A stretch of 64,000 nucleotides of DNA. Origin: Todiramphus chloris collaris (taxonomy: Eukaryota; Chordata; Aves; Coraciiformes; Alcedinidae). The DNA is taken from positions 8,177,636-8,241,635 of the forward strand of contig JANVCC010000011.1 of assembly GCA_025345505.1 (NCBI GenBank), given 5' to 3'. A program made the translations under genes and the position numbers. Shown piece by piece: positions 49,301 through 61,300 of this stretch (the first letter of the stretch is position 1; each line of letters starts with the position of its first letter). The notes under the pieces were generated by a model. It saw nothing but the letters and a program-made list of their open reading frames with translations, made no database searches and was not told the origin of the DNA.

Positions 49301-52300
49301 CTGACAAAAGAGGTACTGAATCAGCATATCTATTATTTGTGACTGCAAGGTTATTGAATAAAATTGGATTACTGAATAAAATTTGATTATTGAATGATAT
49401 TAGATTTATCTTATCACTGTGCTGGAACAGTCTTAATCCCACCAAAATCAATACCAAACCATACCATTGGTGGCATACAGTCCAGACTCACAGTTCCTCA
49501 GTATTCTTAGGAAAGTTGAAATGTGTCACTGACAGAAATGGAATAATATTTTAAATATATAGTAAAAATATTAATAATAAAGACAAGATAATAAAACACT
49601 TGAACAAGTCCAATTCTTGGAAATTCAAGGAAATAAAGTGCATTTTAAATTTCCGTTTCTTGTGCAAAAGAAAACCTATTCATTTTCACATTGGCTAGCT
49701 GCCATTTTCTCTGTCTCTGTTCCCCCTGAATCTCTTTTATATCTCATTGAGACCCTGAAATAGTGTAATAAATATTGAAGTATTGAGCAGGCTTCATAAC
49801 AGGCCAGATGTATGGATCTGCATGATTACAAGTGATCTAATCATGTCTCCTGTGCTTTTGCCTCTCAGAGTGAATTATCATAAGGCTGAAAGATTGTGGT
49901 CCGTTAAAGCAGGAATCTTCACTGGCCATATGAGGAGTTCAACAGATTAGGCACCTAGCATGAGTCATTGTCGCTATTCTCAGATCTGGATTCATCTCAA
50001 TTAAGAGAAGACATGTCTGTCTGACTTAAGCAATGTAGGCTCCCTTTAAAGGCAACAGGTAGAAATAGGTACTGTTAGGATGAGATTCTTTTGACCAAAT
50101 GTGGTTGTATACTCTTGTATGTACAGAACTGTCAATTCCACCCCTGATATTAAGGGAACCCAAGTGACTTGGTCCAGCCTCCCCGTCTCCCTTCCCCTCC
50201 CCTGTAAAAATGTCCATATTCCTAGTGTTGCAGAAACCTGGATAAAATAATTTAGTTTCTGTGTGCAGCAAGCCACTTACCCAGGGATATGTTTTTCTGA
50301 AAAGATAAACACAATTTTAAAACGCTCTTCCCTAAAAATGGTACCTTACACTTGATCTTAAGTCAACTACTAAACTATTGCTGTGTTTGAGTAGAAAAAT
50401 TCCATTAACATATGAAGTATTTGAGACTGACTTTTTGGAAAATTTTCCTTTTCAATGTTATTGAAGCATTTAACAGTAGACACAATAGAAAACCTGACAG
50501 TTATTCCATAATTCCATGTTGTGTCACTGATAAAAAGCTAGAAGTACATTATATTCATCAATATTTGTCATAGCTCCATTTGTAAAGGGGATTTAGAGTA
50601 TAGAGTTGTCAGTGAAAAGTCTATTTCTTGAGCTCCTTAAAGCCACTGTTGGAACTTCTTTAGATTTTATTTTTTCATGTTAGCTTATTATAGACAAAAC
50701 CCACAACTGCCTTTTATTCTCTGTTGTTCCACATGATTCTGCAACAACTTTCTCTTCTGTTCTCTGCTTTCTGTACACTGGCAAAAAGCATTTTCCTCAG
50801 TTTTATAATGTTTTTTTTCTGTCCCAATAATTCTTTTTTTCTTTTTACTTTTTTTTTTTTTCCTCTGTCTCACTAAATAAATTCGAGACACTCTTTGCCA
50901 CGTTTATCTAAAGGATTGTTTTCCTTTCTTTTGTTACTGCTAAACATCTTATCTTTTTGAAAAATAGACTCATGGTTTAATTTTTACAGTGGTTGAACAC
51001 TGTAGTTTTCATTTCCAAACCATATTTCATTTACCAGATAATGAACCATAATCCAAAAATCATAGGCTTTTCTGTGAGATCATTCATAGAAATTGTTGAA
51101 ATTTTCCCAAGGGAAAAGATGTTTTGGTGGACTTTTGGAGAGAAATCCAGGATACCAAAGAGTGCTTGCTGAAGGACTACTGTCCAGAGCACCATATTTG
51201 TTGTCATAGAAACATATAAACAGACAACTAATAGGTCCTGTAGAAGTGTGGCACACCTTTTACTTGGCTTACTACCTCTATCATCACAGAATAAAAATAA
51301 TTTAAGGGTTCAAACATCTTTATTCTCCAGATCATTAAAAATTCCAATGACTTGTATTAGGAAAAGAGGGAGAGAAATTAAAGCAACAGCTAGAACAAGA
51401 AAGCTTTGTTTTGCAGAGGGCTCGGCTTCCATTTTATTTTATTTTATTTTATTTTATTTTATTTTATTTTACTTTTTTCTTCATTTGCATTTAGGTAGCC
51501 TCTTCTATAGATAACCAAAGACAACAAACTGTAACATAGCTAATCAGTTGTGTAATTTCCACTAATCTGAAAAAAATCCCAAACCACTATCCTTTCTGTA
51601 AGGGCTAGAAAGACTAAGGCAGAGTGATTATATACTTAGTTTTGCTGTTCCAACTGCAATGCATTTGATTATGGCTAACATTGGGAATCTAGATATACAC
51701 ATCAAAGCCTCAACCCATGAAGTCTTTACATATCATGGTTGTTAGTTTCTTGAATAGGTGTAGTAAGAGGTCCTGTGTGCCTCAAGAGTGCTAGTTAATT
51801 CTTGGAAATGGTGTAAAGGGAACCAAAACTACATGAAAGGATGTTGTAGTAGAGGTGGGTGTTGGCCAAGTAACTAGTGATAGGATGAAAGTAAACGGGC
51901 TTAAATTGCACCAGGGGATGTTTAGACTGGATATTAGGAAAATTTCTCTACTGAAGGATTGGTGAGGCACTGGAACAGGCTGCCCAGGGAAGTGGTGGAG
52001 TCACCATCCCTGAAGGTGTTCAAAAAGCATATAGATGTGGAACTTCAGAACATGGTTTAGTGGTCATGATAATGTTGGGTTCACGGTGGGACTTAATGAT
52101 CTTAGAGGTCTTTTCCAACTTTAATGATTCTATTGATTCTATGAAATGTTCCCTGTGCTTTGCATTAGGCTTTTGCTTTTTTGGGTTTGGATTTCATTCA
52201 GGAAGCCCAGTATGTAAAAGAACATCAGTGCAGGTGTGGGTGATTATGCATATCCAAAAGAAAGTTATTTCTGTTCATATTTGTGAGTCCAACATCCAAC

Positions 52301-55300
52301 TATCCAACATCCAATGATCATTTTGCTCTTCTCATTTTTAGTGAGCCACTTCTCACCAAAAATCATAATGTACACATGTCTTCAAAGGATGTGTGCAAGT
52401 GTGGTCCTCAGCATACAGATGGGACATTTAACTGTTGACAGTCTTTTCTAGCCCTGCTCTATGGCTAGCCTTTAAACAGTTGGTCATCATCAGCCAGCAT
52501 CTGCAATAGTTCAACTTCATTTCCCCTGTTCTGATCATGATGTCTTTGTGTTTATACTTAGAGACCTCTACATCTTCCCTTGAGGTAGCAGTAAACTTAC
52601 ACTGATTCTGGATTTAGGTCTAGGTTAGGGCAAATAGCATGTTTTACTAGGCTCTCAGTGTTGAATGAAAAAGCTGGCCCACGGATTTTGCATGACCAGA
52701 GGTGTCAGAATAACATTTTTGACAGAGCATGGTGTACTTTTACTCCCATATGTCGAAGTTCAGCTTCCTCTTATTAATATGATATTTTCAATTTAGCCCT
52801 AGAACTTGAATAAAATTCTTTCTTCTGAAACTGACAGAAGCCAAGTAATTGCTTCACAAAGTTGTTATTTTTCTGATAGATGCTGACATAATCTCAGAGG
52901 TCAGAACTCTTTGGATTTTCAGATAAGAATCTGTATGGTTTTCAATGCAGAATTTCAGTCTCAACAATACTGTGAGACCATGTATCTAGACATGAACATT
53001 TATGCTTTGTATTTTGGAAAAAAAATACATTGAAATCCCAATCCTCTGCACATCATAACCAATCTTATATTTAAAGAACCATGTCTATTAAAAATCTTTT
53101 AAGTGTTAGATGGAGACCAGGGCCAGAGCCTTGATTTATTTTACTTCTGACACAGATTTTCTGATCTTTGGTCAATAATTTTATATTCTTTCATAGTTTT
53201 TACGGCTCTATGATGACTATACTTACCTTTTCCATCCAGGATGGGACCTACATTTGTACACACACTGTCTTGCACAATGGGTCTCCAGTCTTGGTTGAGT
53301 CCCCTTGGCACTGCTGCAATATAGTTAATGACAGTTTTTGACCCTTCTAGTACAGTTCTTTTGTACCCTTCTGTGGTGGGTTGACCCCGGCACGGCACCA
53401 GGTGCCCACCAAGCCCTTCTATCACTCCCCCCGACCCCCTTCAGCACGGCACGCAGGGAGAGAATGAGACGCAAAGCACAGGGGTGTGGGTTATGATAGA
53501 TAAGGTGTTATTTTCTACTTCCCGTCCACAGGAGATGTCAGGCCGAGTCCAGGAAGCAGGGCTCCAGGAACACGTAGCAGCCGCTTGGAGGACAAAGCAG
53601 AATGCCCCCCCATCCTCCTCCTGCCCTCTCCCTTTATAGTTGAGCTGACGTCATATGGTATGGAATAGCCCACTGGTCAGCTCAGGTTGGCTGTATCTTC
53701 TCCCCCATCCTCTGGTGCCGTGTGAGCACTGGCAGCCATAACACGGGTGTGTTATCAACACCCTCCAGCTCCCAGTGCTGCAGCGTGAGGGCTGGGTGGG
53801 GAAAAGCAGCTCAGCCAGACCCACTACACCTTCCTATAGAAAAAGCAGTCAAATTTCAGTCTCCTCCTGTTGAGAGAACATTACTGGGCAAACCTCCACA
53901 GCATTAGGGCCATTTTCTCCCCTTGCCTGCTGAAAGGAAAGCAGCTGGGACAACCTGGCTGTTGGAGGAGATCCACAGTGTTATATATCTTCTTGTGTGT
54001 GTATATACACTGTGCAATAGACTGGTAAGAAGCCCTAGAAATCCCCAGGTTCCACTTCCCCCAGAAGTGGATGAACTTCAGCTATTGTCCTTGAGCTTTT
54101 AACCTGCTCTCCTGCACTGTCTGTGGGTGTTTCCAAGTGCCTTGTGGTTGGGGTCCTTAAATGAATGTAACAAGTGTAATTAGTATATGTGTACTTCCCC
54201 CAGGCAGCAATGCTGTTGATTAAGAATGATGCAGATGGCTGTAAAGGTTTCCTTTGATAATGAATTGAGTTAGAGGTATTTCCAACGGGATTATAATATT
54301 TTCCTCTCCAGATTTTAAGCCCTGATGAGGGTTATGAAAATAAGTCTCTTTTTGAGAGTTGGCTTGAGAAAGATCCTGCAACTGAAAATAATAGCTATCC
54401 CAGGTAAGTTGTTAAACTTTTTTTTCTTTCCCAATATTTTCATCATGTCATAGCATGGCTACCCACCAGAATTTTTCAAGACGTGCTATTGATGACAGCA
54501 ATATAAAACCTTTTAGAATAAAATGGGGGTCAGCAGAACTGCCACCTTGGACTTCTGGAAGGCAGACTTTGGTTTATTTCAGACCACAGTTGAGAGAGTC
54601 TCTTGAGAGGCAGTTCTGGAGGGCATAGGAGCCCAGAAAGGCTGGGCATACTTTAAGGAAGAAATTTTAAAGGTGCAGGAGCTGACCATCCACAAGTCAC
54701 AGAAGATGAGCCGGCAGGGAAGGAGACCAGCTTGGCTGAACACAGAACTTTGGCTGGAACTCAGGAACAAAAGGAAAATTTATGGTCTTTGGAAGAGGGG
54801 ACAGTCAATTTATGAAGAATACAAGTATGCGGTGAAGCTGTGCAGGAAGAAAATAAGAAAGGCCAAAGCCGAACTAGAATTCAACTTGGCCGTTGTGGTG
54901 AAGAACAACAATAAATGTTTCTACAAATACATTAACAACAAGAGAAGGGCTAGGGAGAATTTCCGTTCTTTGTTGGATTCAGAGGGAAACACAGTAACCA
55001 AGGATCAGGAAAAGGCTGAAGTACTTAATGCCTTCTTTGCCTCAGTCCTCAATAGTAGAACTAGTTGTTCCCTGGGCACACAGACCCTTGAGCTGGAAGA
55101 TAGGGATGGGGAACAGGTCTAGGAGTGGACTTACAGAGTAGGCCTAATGGTTGGACATGATGATCCCAAGGGTCTTTTCCAACCCGAGTGATTCTGTGAT
55201 TCTGTGAACAGAATAGGCCCTACATAATCCATAAGTAAATGGTTATGGGCCTGCTTTGTAAGCTGAACACTCAGAAGTCTATGAGGTCAGACGGATTACA

Positions 55301-58300
55301 CCCTAGACTGCTAAGGGAGTTGGTGGTTGTGGTTGCCCCAATCCACTCTCCATCATCTTTCAGAAAGAGGATCCTGGTAGCTACAGACCTGTCAGTGTCA
55401 ATTCCGTGCCAGGGAAGGTTATGGAACAGATAATCTCTAGAGCCATCATAGAACAATTAAAGGTCAACCAGACGATCAGGCCCAGTCATCTTGGGTTCAT
55501 GAATGGCAGATCCTGCTTGACAAACCTGATCTTATTCTGTGACAAGGTAACCTGCTTAGTGGATGAGGGAAAGGCTGTTGATGTAGTCTACCTGGACTTC
55601 AGTAAAGCCTTTGACACTGTCCCCCACAACATCCTCATGGATAAGCTGGCTGCCCATCGCTTGGACAGGCATATACTCTGCCGGGGGAAACACTGGCTGG
55701 ATGGCTGGGTCCAAGAGTTGTGGTCAATGGAGTTAAATCCAGTTGGTGGCCAGTCACGAGTGGTGTTCCTCAGGGCTCATTACTGGGTCCACTCTTGTTT
55801 AACATCTTTATCAATGACCTTGATGATGGGATTGAATGCACCCTCAGTAAGGTAGCAGATGACACTAAGTTGGGAGGGAGTGTTGATCTGCTGCAGGGTA
55901 GTAAGGCTCTACAGAGGGACCTGGACAGACTGGATTGATGGGCCAAGGTTAAGTGTATGAGTTTCAATAGGGCCAAGTGTGGGGTCCTGCATTTTGGTCA
56001 CAACTACCCCAGGCAAGACTACAGGCTTGGGGAAAGCCGCCTGGCAGAAAAGGACCTTGGTGTATTGATTGACAGTCAGTTGAATATGAGCTGTCAGTGT
56101 GCCCAGGTGGCCAAGAAGGCCACTGGCATCTAGCTTATATCAGAAATTGCATGACCAGCAGGACTAGGGACGTAATCCTGCCTCTGTACTCAGCACTGGT
56201 GAGGCCCCACCTTGTGTACTGTGTTCGTTTTTCAGCACCTCAATACAGAAAGGACATTGTGGTGCTAGAGCAGGTCCAAATGAGGGCTACAAGGCTGGTG
56301 AAGGGTTTGGATAACATACCCTGTGAGGATCGACTGAGGCAGCTGGGTCTGTTCATTCTGGAGAAGATGAGGCTGAGGGGTGACTTTATTGCTTTCTACA
56401 ACTACCTGAAAGGAGGTTGTAGCTAGAGCAGGGTTGGTCTCTTCTCACTGGTGACAGGTGACAGGACAAGGGGACATGTCCTGAAGTTGCACCAAGGAAG
56501 GTTTAGGCTGGATATCAGAAAAAAATTCTTTACAGAAAGGATTATTAAGCACTGGAACAGGCTCACCAGGGAAGTGGTTGAGTCACCATACCTGAACGTG
56601 TTTAAAAATCATTTGGATGTAGTGCTTGGGGACATGGTTTAGATGTGGGTTGTTAGAGTTAGGGTAGTAGGGTTAGGTTGAGGTTGGACTCCATGATCTT
56701 GAAGGTCTTTTCCAACCTGAGCAATTCTGTGATCCTGTGAAAATGATTCTCTATCAATATCTTTTAAATTAAACTAAACTAAAATTTTACGACTTCTTGC
56801 TTTAATGATGGTTACATCTACGTAAAATGAAACCTCATGCTTTTTAAAGGCCTGTTATCATTAGGAAAGCTGTTTGAAAAGCAATAAAAAATGAGCAAGG
56901 TGGGGAAATAGTTTAAATTATAGTTTAGTCATGCTACTAGTCAAGATAAGATCAAACTTATTAGGATAAGCAAATGTTGATTTGAAAGAAACTACCTAGA
57001 TCGGTAATTAAAAAACTCTTGTGATACTCATTCTTTGTTTTTATAGTGGATGTAAAGGTAATACATTACAAACCTATATCTGAGGGTATTAAAACTTCAT
57101 ATTTGAAACTATTAAAACTCCAAAACATGGGTTTTTTTGACCAAAATGTTCCAAAGGTATTACCTTATCTTTCAGGCCCTGGTAAGATTAGTGTCTAGAT
57201 TCGTTAGACTTACTGAGATTTATTCCTTTTGAAAAATCCACCAGATCTGATCTTTCTCATTTGATGCAAATAGGTCCTTGCAGAGGTTTATACTAGCAGA
57301 AGAACTGTAGATGAAACGGAGGAAAATATTATTTCTTTTTTTAGACAAAAAAAAACAATTACTCAGCAGGCTAGTCATATAAACCAAAAATGTAATGTAA
57401 AACTTAAATAAATATTTGAAAATACCTATGATATTACATGGTTTTATTATAGTTTTATTTTCCTCTGTCTTGTCACACCTACCCAGCAGATGGCAATATT
57501 TACTTGTAAGTAGCAAATGCTAATTGTATCTTCTGCAGTGGAAATTATTTATCAGTCTTTGGTTCTAGTGGAATATGCTTAGCATATAAACATATCTGTC
57601 TTTGCATATATTACTACACATTTCATATTACTTTGGAAATAGCTTATTGAAGTTTTAAGACTATGGAGATATGTCTGATATAATATTATGGCCCTTGTAC
57701 ATGATGTGTACTTTTTTTAAATGTGATCAGTGTCATAATCAGGATTTCTACCTTTAAAAAGTTTTCCTGTTGATATTGGTTACTGAATTCATGTGATGGA
57801 ATAAAGTCAGTTAGAGTAATTAAGCTTGCAACTCATCTAGCCTCTGATCTTACTAGTGTCCCTGATGTGCCCTCCAGAAAAAAAAATAACCTCCATTTCT
57901 TAAAAAAATATGCATTTTGCATAAATTGCTATCATACTCTACAGTAAGTGCTCTCACTAAGGTGTTGTCTTTTCTACATGTAGAATAAACAAACTGGGAT
58001 CAGGCAGTGATTTTGAAGCTTACTTTCAGAGACTGGGAATTGCATCAGGCAGAGTCCGATACACCAAGAACAGGGTAAGTCTTCCATATTGCTTGAAGAA
58101 GTTTGATAGTGTTGAGAAGTCGTCTTTTAGAAGTATTCATGATTAATAAAAAGGCTTCAAAGAATCTTTGACTGGTTTGTATATCAGTGCTATTTCTTAA
58201 CAAGAAGCCTAAATGTTCATAGACTAAAACATGTTACAATAGTGTGTCTATTCTATAGTCTGTCAAGTTCACAGCAAGTTATCTATAGAATCTGATTGGA

Positions 58301-61300
58301 GGTGTATATTTCATTCTACCATACTATTAGTAGGCCCCTTAATACAAAAATCTTCCTCGATAGCATTCAGAAATAAATATATATGATTAAAAGGGGCCAG
58401 ACTGAGGACTTCTGCTATCCAAAACCCCACATTTTTCACTTTTAGAGAAAGCAATCTGTGTACAATGGTACTGAAAGCAGGTCTGTGTAGATAAGTAGAA
58501 GGAAGCCCACTCAGTCTTGTGTGACTGTCCATCACTTCAGGTTGTTTGTTTTCTTAAAATGAACGCACAAAAGTGGAAGGATAGTAAATAGTGTTTTGTA
58601 GCAAATAGCTTTTTTGATTTGGAAACTGTGCAAAACATCATCATTGTTAAGCCATCAATACACCCCTTAACCACAGTTAGAATACAGGGCACTGACAAAT
58701 ATCTTTGCTTTTTTTCAGAAAGCAGACAATTTCAGCAACTATCCTGTTTATCACACTGTATATGAGACCTTTGAGTTAGTGGAAAAATTTTATGACCCCA
58801 CCTTCAAGAAACAGCTAACAGTTGCCCAGTTACGAGGCAAACTGGTTTATGAACTGGCGGATTCTCAGGTCATTCCATTTGACTGTAGAGATTATGGACA
58901 AGCCTTAAAAGGATATAGCAATAGAATTTACAAATTGGCCATGAAACATGAAGACCAGCTGAAACTGTACAAAGTATTATTTGGTGAGTAGTAGACACAA
59001 GTCTATTTCTTAAGTGCATTAACTAGAAAAATGCTGTTTACAAGTTATATTTGTTATAGCTCTGAAACTGAACTCCTTAACTTTCCTGTTTCAATTCTGC
59101 CATCATTAACAAAGAGTGTCTAATTTTTTTTTTTTCCAAAACATAACACAGATTTTACACTTTATTGGCTAGATGAGAAGGTTCTAACAATTTCACGTAT
59201 ATTAACAGTTATGTGCATTATTACAATGCTCATGAACAGTCAGGGACCTCAAATACAGAACAGAGATTGACCAGCCTGCCTTTCACTTTCTTGCTTAAAA
59301 GAGGAGACAAATTAAATGTTTGTGCCTTGAACTTGAGAGACACGCGTGCCCATTTTCTCCTCAACCAAAGACTTCATCCTACCCTGGGAAACTTGCTTCC
59401 CATCTGTCTTAGTGCCTGGCTACCACCTTTTGGCCACAGAAGCACTTATTTTACTCTTCTGCATAATCATACCCATTTGCTGTACACCTGAACACATTGC
59501 AATCAGACATATAAAATAGGATAGATTCCATGGTCTTTTTTTTTTTTTTCTTGCACTCTTCCTCTCTTTTTTTTCTTCTTGACTCATTCACCCCTTGTGT
59601 TTCTGTACCAAGGAAGATTTTCAGTCAACCCTAATTCACTTGCTGTCTGATGGACCCATGGTTTAGAGACACAAACTAGCTTTTTGGAGATAGAGTACTC
59701 TTTTAGATTATGTGAAACATTAGCAGTAACTGAAATTGAATCATCATTTGGGGAAAATGAAAAATTATATTTAAAATTTCATATAATGGTTTAGGTGAAA
59801 AATTCTTGACTAATTTGAAAATATGCCCTTTTTTGTAAAGAGACCACTTGAGACTGAGGAAGCCTTGTGTGACCCGAGATTTTGCATAACGTGAGGATTT
59901 ATTTCAGTATATTCATGTGTTTACTACAGTATATCTTGTAAGGAAGCATCAAATCTGGAATTTCTCTTTGACGTAGGAAAACATTTGCCAGAATTTCTGT
60001 TAAATCATTTATTTTCATTGTTTGATTTTCTTTCTCTCTTCAGAGTAGAAGTTGCCCAAACTACCATCTGTCCAATGCATCTATTTTTGTTCCTAAGTTT
60101 CTAGAAGTAATCATTTTTTTACCTTTTTGTTTTCCAAAAAAAAAAAAAAAGACTTAACCCTCTCCTTAATAACTTTATAGAAGTGTCATTTTGACCAGTT
60201 TTTTGCAAGACATGTTTTTCAGTCTTTTCTCTGATGCCTGATTAATTTTTTGTTTATTCTATTGCATATGAATGCATTAAAATATATAGGCAGTTTTTAC
60301 AATACTGTGAAAATTAAAACTAATTTCACATAACATTTTCATAGAATTGCCTATTGACACGACCAAATGTCAGAAAATTGCTAGTTAAGCCTGTATAAGT
60401 CACATCATTGTCCTTCAAAATAATAGATTAAGGCATTTATTTGTGTTTGGACTCACCTTTCGGTTGTTCCTCTTCAACAACGAAAGCTGTAAACCTTTTC
60501 TCATAAAATATGTACTTGTAGTCATATGCTATCAGGAACTAATGTATGTAGGGGTGGGGGAAAGAAATCTTGTGATATTTTTCTAAAGCAACCTACATTG
60601 ACAACACGGAACAGCCAGTGAACATGAGCACAAATTCTCTCAAGTATTTTCAGATGATCTTTCAATCTTTCCTTTTTTTTTTTTTTTTTTCCTCTTAAAT
60701 GCCCTGCTACTGCTTCTGAAATACAACCTGTTGTCAAGATATAGTCATGATGTCAGCAGGGCAGATCTCTCTCCTCTAGCAAACTTACAATTATTGTTAC
60801 AGTTATGGACAAGCATAAATTATCACCCTCACAAGGTGACATAGGTCTGTCTATACTGCAGTCTGTAAATAGCTTGCATACATAAAATCTGCACCTCTAA
60901 TTATGTATACTAAACAAAAATATTAATACAAAACCAAACAAGTGTAGGCTGGTGATGAAAAAAATAAGTTTGCTAGAAATAGAAGACTAGATGAGACTGC
61001 AGAACTACTCTCAGTAGAAGTCCTGGGAACACTAAATAGTCTGATAAATCTATCTACAGAAAGCCCATCACTCTAAAATAGTGTGAAAATTTTATAAACA
61101 CATGGTTGACAATGGAGGACTGGATTTAGGAAGTGACCTAATCATATGTCCTATATTCCTGTATGAGCAAAGATAGGATATTCTGTGTTTTCTAAGGTTC
61201 TGTGAAAACTATTGGCAAAATATACAAGTTGTAAATCTTCCTTCTCTGTAATTACATTGACTTTTGGTAAGGTCAGAAGTTCTCCTCATAACATTCACCT

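Larger units (their letters stand above)
49313..54311 (+). other. NAALAD2: NAALAD2 intron 13
   Basis: 4999 bp, the largest intron. It holds a pyrimidine-rich stretch (about 50818-50862), an (ATTTT)8 microsatellite, a CR1 3' end and a solo LTR, each listed separately. The remainder is unassigned. Confidence 0.75.
54404..57983 (+). other. NAALAD2: NAALAD2 intron 14
   Basis: 3580 bp, of which about 2.2 kb is a decayed CR1 LINE (next entry). The remaining 1.2 kb before exon 15 is AT-rich and unassigned. Confidence 0.75.

Noticed and set aside
49020..49457. 145-codon minus-strand open frame overlapping NAALAD2 exon 13
   Set aside because: No domain, signal or compositional sign of a protein, no promoter or splice context, and it is antisense to a conserved exon. 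Best read as a chance frame.
51248..51514. 88-codon + strand frame
   Set aside because: Second half is an (ATTTT)n translation; no support as coding sequence.
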